A stretch of 5,481 bases of DNA. Source: an uncultured Muribaculum sp. (GTDB lineage Bacteria; Bacteroidota; Bacteroidia; Bacteroidales; Muribaculaceae). Every line of letters begins with the position of its first letter. The stretch's first letter is position 1. The notes beneath the pieces were generated by a model. It was given only the letters and a program-made list of their open reading frames with translations. It did not search any database and was not told where the DNA came from. Positions 1 to 4,390 of the stretch are shown in pieces. Location of the stretch: positions 1 through 5,481 of the forward strand of contig CAJTSK010000061.1 in NCBI GenBank assembly GCA_910578835.1, written 5' to 3'. Position numbers and translations under genes: made by a program.

Positions 1-54
1 CCTGTAACCTTCTGATCCGTAGTCAGATGCTCTATTCAGTTGAGCTAAGGAGCC
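1..54 (-). tRNA. tRNA-Arg(ACG), partial (3' end beyond window)
   Basis: On the minus strand this begins with the acceptor strand GGCTCCT, followed by a D-arm and an anticodon arm with loop CTACGGA, giving anticodon ACG (A34 is normally edited to inosine by TadA so that CGU, CGC and CGA are read). The window starts inside the T-arm, so the 3' part is missing. All 54 visible bases are identical to the matching part of the complete copy at 85-158. It lies 30 bases downstream of that copy and is presumably co-transcribed with it, making a tandem tRNA-Arg array of unknown total length. Confidence 0.93.
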
Positions 55-84
55 TAATAAAAACTCTCTATTTCATAAAATCTG

Positions 85-158
85 TGACTCCTACAGGATT
101 CAAACCTGTAACCTTCTGATCCGTAGTCAGATGCTCTATTCAGTTGAGCTAAGGAGCC
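85..158 (-). tRNA. tRNA-Arg(ACG)
   Basis: This is a complete 74-base cloverleaf on the minus strand. The acceptor stem GGCTCCT pairs with AGGAGTC (one G-T pair) and the discriminator is A (position 85). The anticodon stem TCTGA/TCAGA encloses loop CTACGGA, with anticodon ACG at 122-124. No CCA follows the discriminator, so the 3' end must be added by the CCA enzyme. It is the promoter-proximal member of a leftward array whose second copy is at 1-54. Confidence 0.96.
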
Positions 159-179
159 GTCATTTGCTCTTTGCGGTTG

Positions 180-210
180 CAAAGGTAGGCAAGATATTTT
201 ATATATGCAA
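180..210 (-). promoter_or_regulatory. Bacteroidetes-type promoter of the tRNA-Arg array
   Basis: Read on the minus strand there is a -33 TTG (208-210), a 20-base spacer and a -7 box TACCTTTG (180-187), matching TAnnTTTG exactly. The box end is 21 bases upstream of the tRNA-Arg 5' end at 158. AT-rich sequence lies immediately upstream (211-265) and is shared with the divergent tRNA-Gly promoter. Confidence 0.8.
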
Positions 211-266
211 GAAAATTCGCAAAAAAATCAAGAAATAAATTTTTTTGAAAATTTTCTTCAAAAAGT

Positions 267-297
267 TTTGTCAGTTCAAATATAATGCCTACCTTTG
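267..297 (+). promoter_or_regulatory. Bacteroidetes-type promoter of the tRNA-Gly-Gly-Leu operon
   Basis: There is a -33 TTTG (267-270), a 19-base spacer and a -7 box TACCTTTG (290-297). The first tRNA-Gly starts 31 bases after the box. The box sits in the 14-base word TGCCTACCTTTGCA (286-299), which recurs inverted at 178-191 in the divergent tRNA-Arg promoter. Confidence 0.85.
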
Positions 298-328
298 CAT
301 CGCAAACGAGAAAACACGGTTGCCCAAC

Positions 329-401
329 GCGAAAATAGCTCAGTTGGTAGAGCACAACCTTGCCAAGGTTGGGGTCGCGGGTTCGAGTCCCGTTTTTCGC
401 T
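329..401 (+). tRNA. tRNA-Gly(GCC), copy 1
   Basis: A 73-base cloverleaf. Acceptor GCGAAAA pairs with TTTTCGC and the discriminator is T (401), as expected for bacterial tRNA-Gly. The anticodon stem CAACC/GGTTG encloses loop TTGCCAA, with anticodon GCC at 362-364, reading GGC and GGU. CCA is not encoded. It is the first gene of a three-tRNA operon. Confidence 0.97.
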
Positions 402-452
402 CAAGTACATTAAAATACTTTCAGGCTATACTGAACAGACTTTTCCATTCAT

Positions 453-525
453 GCGAAAATAGCTCAGTTGGTAGAGCACAACCTTGCCAAGGTTGGGGTC
501 GCGGGTTCGAGTCCCGTTTTTCGCT
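453..525 (+). tRNA. tRNA-Gly(GCC), copy 2
   Basis: All 73 bases are identical to the copy at 329-401; anticodon GCC is at 486-488. A 51-base spacer separates the copies and contains no obvious promoter or terminator, so the two are probably processed from one precursor. The exact duplication points to recent duplication or gene conversion. Confidence 0.97.
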
Positions 526-548
526 CAAATTCAGTTAGCTTGAATCCT

Positions 549-632
549 GTCCGGGTGGTGGAATTGGTAGACACGCTACTTTGAGGGGGTAGTGGCCGTA
601 GGGCTGTGTGAGTTCGAATCTCATCTCGGACA
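549..632 (+). tRNA. tRNA-Leu(GAG)
   Basis: An 84-base class II tRNA. Acceptor GTCCGGG pairs with CTCGGAC (one G-T pair) and the discriminator is A (632). The anticodon stem is 576-580/588-592 with loop TTGAGGG and anticodon GAG at 583-585, reading CUC and CUU. The long variable arm (about 593-608) is the leucine type. The 3' sequence continues ACCT, so CCA is not encoded. It is the last gene of the operon, 23 bases after the second tRNA-Gly and just before a terminator. Confidence 0.95.
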
Positions 633-637
633 CCTTG

Positions 638-683
638 AAAAATCGCAATCAATTAATTTATAGTTGGTTGCGATTTTTCTTTT
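638..683 (+). terminator. Intrinsic terminator of the tRNA-Gly-Gly-Leu operon
   Basis: A 15-base arm (638-652) pairs with 664-678 with one G-T pair and an 11-base loop. The distal part of the 3' arm is T-rich and continues into CTTTT, giving a U-rich 3' end. It starts five bases after the tRNA-Leu 3' end. Confidence 0.85.
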
Positions 684-716
684 ATATTTCCGTCAACCAT
701 ATGTCAACTTTTTTTG

Positions 717-754
717 TTTGCGCAAATATACTGCGCACCCTTTGGGTAGCTTTG
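717..754 (+). promoter_or_regulatory. Weak promoter candidate with palindromic element before the 302-codon gene
   Basis: TAGCTTTG at 747-754 matches the TAnnTTTG -7 box and lies 29 bases before the ATG at 784. No TTTG occurs at the usual 19-20 base spacing; the nearest (717-720) is 26 bases away. That TTTG is part of a 10-base perfect palindrome, TTTGCGCAAA (717-726), and TGCGCA recurs at 732-737. The pair might be an operator half-site arrangement, but this is only inferred from symmetry. Confidence 0.35.
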
Positions 755-783
755 TGACGAAATTTTAAATAATTCTACAGGCT

Positions 784-1692
784 ATGAAAAAAGATATGAT
801 ATTTTTCTCTGTCGACGGAAAAGGGCTTACCTCGACTTCAGCTAATCATGTGGCTAATATGGCAAAGGAGATGATACGTGATCTCCAGACCTCGCTTGAA
901 GAGCTTACGTTGTATTCGACTACAGTGACGCTTATAGGGGGAGGGGAGCCAAATGTGTTGAACCGTGGGGCTGCTGATGCCGACGTGGAGGCTGTTGTGG
1001 GCAAGCTACGCCGTATTGCCGGCGCAAAGTCGCTCATCGCGTGGCTTCGTGAGGCTATTAAGGCGAAGGAGAGGCTGCTGGCGGAGACTACCGGGCAAAC
1101 CCTTGAAGAGTATGCCAGGGAGAAGGGCATAAAACTTGTTGAACCGCCTGTAATGGGTGAGATTTTGACCGATGACGAGTATTTTGCCTCGTTGTCGCTT
1201 GACAAGCGGTGTCGCTATTATTCGCTTGAGGCGCTTGCCGCCACTCTTGGAGAGGCTATTCACCCCGGAGGAGACTTTGCTAATGCCCGCAAGGCTCTTC
1301 AAGAAAAGTCAAATAAACCTCATGACGTGGAGGGGCAGGGGCGCGACACGCTGATTTATACTTATGCGCCGACGGTCGGCTTGGAGATGGTGGAGGATGT
1401 GTATTTCCGCCTTCAGCAGCAGTATCGCGATGCGCAGTCGCGTCTTAACGAGATGAAATATGAGTGTAAGAAGGCTGTTGAGGCGTCGGCAGTGACTGCG
1501 CATGCTGAATACGCCAAGGCGCTCTCGGAATGGAATAATAGCCGTAAGCTTATCGAGGCGGAACACTCGGAGCACATACAGCGCAGGGCTAAGGAGATAG
1601 CTGCTATGCGCATTGCCATCCCTCAGTCGCTATGTGAGATATACGACATTGTGTCGGGGCTTGGCAAGGATGATAAGATAAAAGAGGCGTAA
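784..1692 (+). CDS. Conserved-looking protein of unknown function (302 aa) with C-terminal helical region
   Basis: This is a long open frame from ATG to TAA with protein-like composition, and no convincing competing frame. I do not recognise the family. The N-terminus carries a distinctive segment, DGKGLTSTSANHVANMAKE (residues 11-29), which looks like a conserved signature. It is followed by a helical region rich in A, E and K (about 65-115). A middle part holds an acidic YF stretch (127-135). A long charged helical stretch (about 202-275, for example FRLQQQYRDAQSRLNEMKYE) is probably a coiled coil. No signal peptide or membrane segment is visible, so a cytoplasmic location is likely. The start is supported by a possible -7 box 29 bases upstream and by the lack of any earlier in-frame ATG after the tRNA terminator. 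No Shine-Dalgarno is seen, which is normal in this phylum. It stands alone, 3' end facing the minus-strand membrane cluster. Function is not assigned. Confidence 0.85.
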   Translation: MKKDMIFFSVDGKGLTSTSANHVANMAKEMIRDLQTSLEELTLYSTTVTLIGGGEPNVLNRGAADADVEAVVGKLRRIAGAKSLIAWLREAIKAKERLLAETTGQTLEEYAREKGIKLVEPPVMGEILTDDEYFASLSLDKRCRYYSLEALAATLGEAIHPGGDFANARKALQEKSNKPHDVEGQGRDTLIYTYAPTVGLEMVEDVYFRLQQQYRDAQSRLNEMKYECKKAVEASAVTAHAEYAKALSEWNNSRKLIEAEHSEHIQRRAKEIAAMRIAIPQSLCEIYDIVSGLGKDDKIKEA

Positions 1693-1698
1693 GGTCGG

Positions 1699-1811
1699 GT
1701 GCCGGCTACCGGTTTATGGGGCCGGCGCTTACAGAAGTGGCGGTGGTGTCAATGTATTTATGCAATTAGCCGCATTCGCGGCATATGGACATGGTCCGCT
1801 CTTTGTAGCGG
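1699..1811 (+). other. Series of three hairpins downstream of the 302-codon gene
   Basis: Three inverted repeats follow the stop codon: 1699-1706 with 1721-1728 (8 bp, one G-T, GC-rich), GCCGC/GCGGC at 1769-1782 with loop ATTC, and CCGCT/AGCGG at 1796-1811. A run of six T lies at 1819-1824; an alternative small stem, AGCG/CGCT (1807-1819), abuts it and could terminate transcription. None is a canonical terminator. The whole gap 1693-2058 (366 bases) shows no convincing coding frame. Its other content is T-rich tracts (1838-1845, 1883-1893) and the hairpin at 1968-2016. Confidence 0.4.
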
Positions 1812-1967
1812 GCAACGCTTTTTTGACCGGATTCCCGTTTTTTTTATTCTTGCCTGTGATGACTTGATTGTTCGGAGGCTGTTTTTGTTTTTGACAGGAA
1901 ATCCGGGTTTTTGCTTTTGCCATGGATATTGCTTTGGTCGACACCACGCGACACTTCACTTTATGCC

Positions 1968-2016
1968 GGAGGATACGGTGACCTACAGATTTTGCATCTG
2001 TAGCGCCGTATCCTCC
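1968..2016. terminator. Compound 49-base hairpin between convergent genes
   Basis: The outer stem GGAGGATACGG (1968-1978) pairs perfectly with 2006-2016. The inner stem CTACAGAT (1983-1990) pairs perfectly with ATCTGTAG (1996-2003) around the loop TTTGC. The stems are separated by a small asymmetric internal loop (TGAC opposite CG). That is 19 perfect pairs between the 3' ends of two converging genes, so a bidirectional terminator or 3'-end stabiliser is the simplest reading. Neither strand has a proper T-tract after the stem (plus strand TTCTTG), so factor-independent termination is uncertain. Confidence 0.6.
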
Positions 2017-2058
2017 TTCTTGTGTGTGTTTGTTATAGTGCTATTCGTGGTTGTCTCT

Positions 2059-2571
2059 CTACCAGTCGTCAAAGTCGTCGTCAAAGTCGCCGTCGAAGTC
2101 GCCGTCAAGGTCGTCGTCGAAGTCACCGTCAAAGTCGTCGTCAAAGTCATCGGTTTCATCGTATAGATGTAGGTCGTCGTACGTGTCTTCCCACTCTTGC
2201 ATCACGTCGATGCGTTCCTGAAGTAGATCGATTTCATCCTGAAGGTGGTCGTAGCGGAGTGACGTTTCATCACAGTCGTCAAGTTCGCTTTCAAGGTCGT
2301 CTAATCGGTCTTGCAATTCATCGATGTCGCAATTCTCTAAATTGAGAGGCTCATGGCTGCAGGTTGAGTCTCGATATTCGGCGATTCGTTTTTCTGATTC
2401 TCTGATTTCATGTTCCAGCTCTTCTATGCGCGCTTCATATTCATGGTCGGGAATATAGCTTTCCATGTATGGGTTTGTAGGGGCTACGGTGCGGGGTTTG
2501 GGTTTGCCGGAAAACAGATTGCAAATCATGTTGAATATGGCAAATTCGCCAAGAAAATTCCAGAATGACAT
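2059..2571 (-). CDS. Acidic coiled-coil protein with C-terminal D-F-D-D/G repeats (170 aa)
   Basis: The family is not recognised. Residues 1-20 form a hydrophobic or amphipathic stretch rich in F, I and L without a basic N-terminus, so it is not a clear signal peptide but may contact the membrane. A basic, proline-containing linker follows (about 23-33). Heptad-like charged helices span about 43-67 and 82-130 and probably form a coiled coil. The tail 142-169 is seven four-residue units (DFDD, DFDG or DLDG), putting F or L at every fourth position, and the protein ends in W170. The tail contains overlapping DxDxDG motifs (144-149, 152-157, 156-161), the spacing used in EF-hand, dockerin and thrombospondin type-3 calcium loops; calcium binding is inference. 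The ATG lies nine bases after the TAA of the upstream membrane gene, so the two are probably one operon. No Shine-Dalgarno is seen. Confidence 0.8.
   Translation of the reverse strand: MSFWNFLGEFAIFNMICNLFSGKPKPRTVAPTNPYMESYIPDHEYEARIEELEHEIRESEKRIAEYRDSTCSHEPLNLENCDIDELQDRLDDLESELDDCDETSLRYDHLQDEIDLLQERIDVMQEWEDTYDDLHLYDETDDFDDDFDGDFDDDLDGDFDGDFDDDFDDW
2065..2148. repeat. Seven tandem 12-bp units encoding the acidic tail
   Basis: On the plus strand the sequence is seven in-frame 12-base units of the form (G/A)(T/C)CGTC(A/G)A(A/G)GTC, with substitutions only at a few positions per unit. On the minus strand they encode D-F-D-(D/G), with one L for F. The 12-base period and three-base GTC register make length change by slippage in multiples of four residues plausible without frame loss. 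Confidence 0.9.
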
Positions 2572-2580
2572 AATTGACGT

Positions 2581-2808
2581 TTATTTAGTGGTTTGCTTGA
2601 TTTGACGATTTTTACTCATCGCTTTTTTGATTTTTCCGTTTATCCACGAGATAAGGCCGAATGCGCCCAGTACAATCGCCGATGTGGTGATTAGGGCGGT
2701 CCAGAAGCCTGGGCAGGCGCAGCTGACGATAAAAATTATCAATATCGCCCAAAGTATTATACCTATCATATAGTGTCGTATTTGTCGGGTTCTAAATGTC
2801 GGCGCCAT
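2581..2808 (-). CDS. Small protein with two membrane segments (75 aa), unknown function
   Basis: An open frame from ATG to TAA. Residues 1-13 are basic (RTRQIRH). Residues about 14-33 form a strongly hydrophobic helix (IGIILWAILIIFIVS). CACPG at 30-34 makes a short turn. Residues about 36-56 form a second hydrophobic helix. The C-terminus (59-75) is rich in lysine. The positive charge at both ends predicts a helical hairpin in the inner membrane with both termini in the cytoplasm. The start at M1 keeps the basic N-terminal flank; M14 is a possible internal start. It overlaps the putative 24-residue ORF upstream by 17 bases and lies nine bases before the acidic coiled-coil gene, so it is likely co-transcribed with the latter. 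The family is not recognised. Confidence 0.72.
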   Translation of the reverse strand: MAPTFRTRQIRHYMIGIILWAILIIFIVSCACPGFWTALITTSAIVLGAFGLISWINGKIKKAMSKNRQIKQTTK

Positions 2809-2866
2809 CTTTTAGTGCCTGGACGAGCCATGCAAATGCGCATAAAATAGCAAAGATGAATGTCAT
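2792..2866 (-). CDS. Putative 24-residue single-span membrane peptide
   Basis: A short open frame (ATG to TAG) reads MTFIFAILCAFAWLVQALKD followed by GADI. Residues 2-18 are a near-uninterrupted hydrophobic helix followed by a short charged end, the profile of real small membrane proteins. Its 3' end overlaps the start of the 75-residue membrane gene by 17 bases in another frame, so translation could be coupled. An in-frame TAA lies four codons before the ATG, so it is not the end of a longer gene. No homology is recognised, and the short length leaves chance as a real alternative. Confidence 0.4.
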   Translation of the reverse strand: MTFIFAILCAFAWLVQALKDGADI

Positions 2867-2916
2867 GACGGAAAAGAGTTAGACGTTACAAGGAAGGCCA
2901 CCATGGTCTTCATCTG

Positions 2917-2924
2917 CAAAATTA
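2917..2924 (-). promoter_or_regulatory. Possible -7 box for the membrane/acidic protein cluster
   Basis: On the minus strand this reads TAATTTTG, matching TAnnTTTG, about 50 bases before the 24-residue ORF start. No clear TTTG is present at -33 spacing (a TGTG-like sequence lies about 16 bases upstream), so the assignment is weak. Confidence 0.35.
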
Positions 2925-3207
2925 TGCGTCTGGTGTGCCACATCTCTGTACTTCTGTGTTAAAAAACATGTAATTTGTGTTTTGGTTGATTTAATTGCCA
3001 TAAGTATTGTCGTCAGTTATTCATTATTTTAAGGTGAATTGGATTGTTTATGGGCGTGCCAAAGAAAAATGATTTCAACCGGTGTAGCTTTTTTTGTCAG
3101 CCTCTTGCTATAGCGTCAGTGGAATGGCTAAATTCCACGATAAGGGCTGATGAGATAGCAGAAATATTAAAATAATGTTAAACAAGCGGCATTTTGTTAC
3201 GAAATAT
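2925..3207. other. Intergenic region with nested stem-loop and one short ORF
   Basis: No clear gene was found here. A 7-bp hairpin GTGGAAT/ATTCCAC (3119-3125 with 3132-3138, loop GGCTAA) is enclosed by TGCTAT/ATAGCA (3106-3111 with 3155-3160). Neither strand has a terminator-type T-tract next to it. A 41-codon plus-strand ORF (3050-3175) contains this structure and is listed separately. The rest is AT-rich sequence without other recognisable signals. Confidence 0.4.
3050..3175 (+). CDS. Possible 41-residue small protein
   Basis: ATG to TAA, starting MGVPKKNDFNRCSFFCQPL and ending with an acidic, helix-like ADEIAEILK. The composition is fairly protein-like: a basic N-terminus, two cysteines (12 and 16) in a CxxxC arrangement and an amphipathic end. 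There is no convincing promoter of the phylum's type upstream, and an in-frame TGA lies 13-15 bases before the ATG. It ends 33 bases before the promoter of the putative small RNA. No family is recognised; a chance ORF is quite possible. Confidence 0.2.
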   Translation: MGVPKKNDFNRCSFFCQPLAIASVEWLNSTIRADEIAEILK

Positions 3208-3238
3208 TTTGCTATATCCAAAATATGCCCTACCTTTG
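3208..3238 (+). promoter_or_regulatory. Near-consensus promoter of a putative small RNA or orphan leader
   Basis: TTTG (3208-3211), a 19-base spacer and TACCTTTG (3231-3238) give a perfect match to the phylum consensus. The context CTACCTTTGTATCG differs at one base from that of the tRNA-Gly promoter (CTACCTTTGCATCG, 289-302), suggesting strong transcription. Initiation is expected near 3242-3246. Confidence 0.8.
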
Positions 3239-3243
3239 TATCG

Positions 3244-3310
3244 TGTTTTTCATGGTATTAGATTTAAGGTTAACTAAGATTGGTTGTCGGGATGACAATC
3301 AATTTTTTTT
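3244..3310 (+). ncRNA. Putative small RNA or orphan 5' leader, about 65 nt
   Basis: A strong promoter and an intrinsic terminator bracket this short segment, which has no useful reading frame. The approximate start is inferred from the -7 box; the end is the T-tract. The body contains CATGGTATTAGATTTAAGGT (3251-3270), AT-rich and probably single stranded, followed by the terminator hairpin. No plus-strand gene follows, because the next gene (yqgE) is on the opposite strand. The product is therefore either a stand-alone RNA or a leader separated from its gene. I have an unverified impression that similar leaders precede cold-shock or RNA-binding protein genes in Bacteroidales. Read-through would be antisense to the 3' end of yqgE. 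Confidence 0.55.
3279..3310 (+). terminator. Intrinsic terminator of the putative small RNA
   Basis: ATTGGTTGTC (3279-3288) pairs with GACAATCAAT (3294-3303), ten pairs with one G-T, around the five-base loop GGGAT. It is followed by an uninterrupted eight-T tract (3303-3310). This is the most canonical terminator in the window. Confidence 0.85.
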
Positions 3311-3326
3311 GTTTTATACCCATGTG

Positions 3327-3357
3327 AAAACGCCAACGCGGCTATGCAGCCCGGTTG
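3327..3357 (-). terminator. Weak terminator candidate downstream of yqgE
   Basis: CAAC/GTTG (3334-3337 with 3354-3357) and GGCT/AGCC (3340-3343 with 3348-3351) form a stem with a 2x2 internal loop and the loop ATGC. On the minus strand it is followed by GCGTTTT. It lies 26 bases past the yqgE stop. The stem is imperfect and the T-run short. Confidence 0.4.
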
Positions 3358-3382
3358 AATCAGTCTTGCGCTAAATGCTGTG

Positions 3383-3985
3383 TCAGTTCATGTGTGGATT
3401 CTGCGGATGATACAGCCATCCACGGTAGTCATGACCCATCTGCTTCACCTGACGGTGCCAATAGCCATCTTCCGAGCCTGTCAGGAGTTTTGCCGAATCG
3501 GAAATCGGAGCGACAGCCCATACATTTTTACGTAATTCCTCGTCGAGCTGCCCGGCTCCCCAGCCGCTATAGCCAAGGCAAAACCTTACATATCCGTCGA
3601 GTGGCATACCAGAATTTACATAATCAATCAATATGTCAAAATTACCACCTACATACAGGTCGCCTGCGATAGGGCGCGACTCGGGTATCATGTCGCCAAG
3701 CCGGTGGATGACATACATGCGGTCACACGACATCGGTCCGCCGCAATAAACCGGGATAGATTCATGGCGCGTGACAGTGCTGACAAGATCCGACAGATGA
3801 TAGTTGGTAGCCTTGTTCAACACAAGCCCCATCGAAGTCTCGGCAGATTGATATTCAATAAGGCATATCACCGAATGATTAAAATAACACTCCCTCAGAA
3901 AAGGCTCCGCTACAAGCAGTGCCCCTTGATAGGCCCTTCGTTCAGGCATGTTGATATTAAAAAGGATACTTTCGAGCTTTTTCAT
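3383..3985 (-). CDS. yqgE: YqgE/AlgH family protein (200 aa)
   Basis: The protein carries the hallmarks of the YqgE/AlgH (DUF179) family in order: GALLVAEPFL (21-30), the F-HSVICLIEY strand (35-45), GLVLNK (53-58), VYCGGPMSCDRMYVIH (79-94) and the near-invariant GYSGWGAGQLDEEL (138-151). The length of about 190-200 residues is normal. The family is widespread in bacteria and cytoplasmic; its biochemical role is not settled, and the AlgH name comes from effects on alginate regulation in Pseudomonas. The start chosen is the ATG at 3983-3985 (MKKLESILFN). A GTG two codons earlier (3989-3991) would add two residues, but the predicted transcription start is close by, leaving the ATG with a short leader. 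It is a single-gene unit with its own promoter and faces the putative small RNA. The usual neighbour in proteobacteria (the yqgF-type resolvase) is absent here. Confidence 0.93.
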   Translation of the reverse strand: MKKLESILFNINMPERRAYQGALLVAEPFLRECYFNHSVICLIEYQSAETSMGLVLNKATNYHLSDLVSTVTRHESIPVYCGGPMSCDRMYVIHRLGDMIPESRPIAGDLYVGGNFDILIDYVNSGMPLDGYVRFCLGYSGWGAGQLDEELRKNVWAVAPISDSAKLLTGSEDGYWHRQVKQMGHDYRGWLYHPQNPHMN

Positions 3986-4005
3986 AGGCACAATTTTGTC
4001 TCGCT

Positions 4006-4035
4006 CTAAGATACTAATAAAATTTGGATTTGCAA
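4006..4035 (-). promoter_or_regulatory. Promoter of yqgE
   Basis: On the minus strand a TTG (4033-4035), a 19-base spacer and TATCTTAG (4006-4013) resemble the phylum promoter, with one mismatch in TAnnTTTG. The box end is 20 bases upstream of the ATG, implying a leader of about 15 bases. The stretch 4036-4205 further upstream contains no recognisable gene. Confidence 0.55.
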
Positions 4036-4217
4036 TATCATATTCAATGAAAAAAATATAGGAAAATTTGCCGAAATCATGCTGAATCTGCGCAGCACCT
4101 GAGAGTAGGCATTTCCGATGTCGTAATACGTCTCAAAAATGTGAAACGAGAAAAGTCCTGACATAATGCGAGTTAACGATTGTGACTAAAAAAACTTGAA
4201 AAAAAGTTGCCAAAACA

Positions 4218-4249
4218 TTTGGAGAATCGCGCCAAACCTTATAACTTTG
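4218..4249 (+). promoter_or_regulatory. Promoter of tRNA-Gln
   Basis: TTTG (4218-4221), a 20-base spacer and TAACTTTG (4242-4249) match the Bacteroidetes primary promoter. The tRNA starts 22 bases after the box, the same layout as at the other tRNA operons here. Confidence 0.8.
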
Positions 4250-4270
4250 CACACGCAAACCGATAATAAT

Positions 4271-4341
4271 TGCCTTGTGGTGTAATGGTAGCACGTCGGA
4301 TTCTGGTTCCGCCTGTGAGGGTTCGAATCCTTCCAAGGCAA
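4271..4341 (+). tRNA. tRNA-Gln(CTG)
   Basis: A 71-base cloverleaf. Acceptor TGCCTTG pairs with CAAGGCA, giving the U1-A72 pair typical of tRNA-Gln, with discriminator A (4341). The anticodon loop TTCTGGT gives CTG at 4303-4305, reading CAG. The anticodon stem has four good pairs (CGGA/TCCG) with a mismatch at the 27-43 position. The T-loop TTCGAAT is normal. CCA is not encoded. It is a single-gene unit with its own promoter and terminator. Confidence 0.93.
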
Positions 4342-4344
4342 CAC

Positions 4345-4388
4345 AAAGAAAGAGCTAAGTCACAAAGACTCAGCTCTTTCTTTATTTT
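4345..4388 (+). terminator. Intrinsic terminator of tRNA-Gln
   Basis: AAAGAAAGAGCT (4345-4356) pairs perfectly with 4372-4383. After one A-C mismatch, AGTC (4358-4361) pairs with GACT (4367-4370) around the loop ACAAA. The 3' arm ends in CTTT and continues TATTTT. It begins four bases after the tRNA. Confidence 0.87.
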
Positions 4389-4390
4389 CA

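Noticed and set aside
245..652. Open frames of 97 codons (plus) and 62 codons (minus) across the tRNA-Gly-Gly-Leu operon
   Set aside because: They translate through three clear tRNA genes; the residues simply spell tRNA sequence.
846..1619. Several minus-strand frames inside the 302-codon gene
   Set aside because: All lie within a longer, better-composed plus-strand gene and show serine- and leucine-rich shadow composition.
2065..2148. CRISPR-like array
   Set aside because: The units are 12 bp, contiguous and coding, without spacers, so they are protein-coding tandem repeats.
1699..2166. 155-codon plus-strand frame running into the acidic-repeat region
   Set aside because: Its second half is the low-complexity antisense of the DFDD repeats (VKVVVKV type) and the first half crosses strong hairpins and T-tracts; no recognisable protein features.
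2022..2345. 107-codon plus-strand frame rich in R, S and Q repeats
   Set aside because: It is the antisense shadow of the 12-bp repeat array; the minus-strand frame has a coherent coiled-coil protein and operon context.
3704..4009. 101-codon plus-strand frame opposite yqgE
   Set aside because: The minus strand encodes an unmistakable YqgE protein over the same bases.
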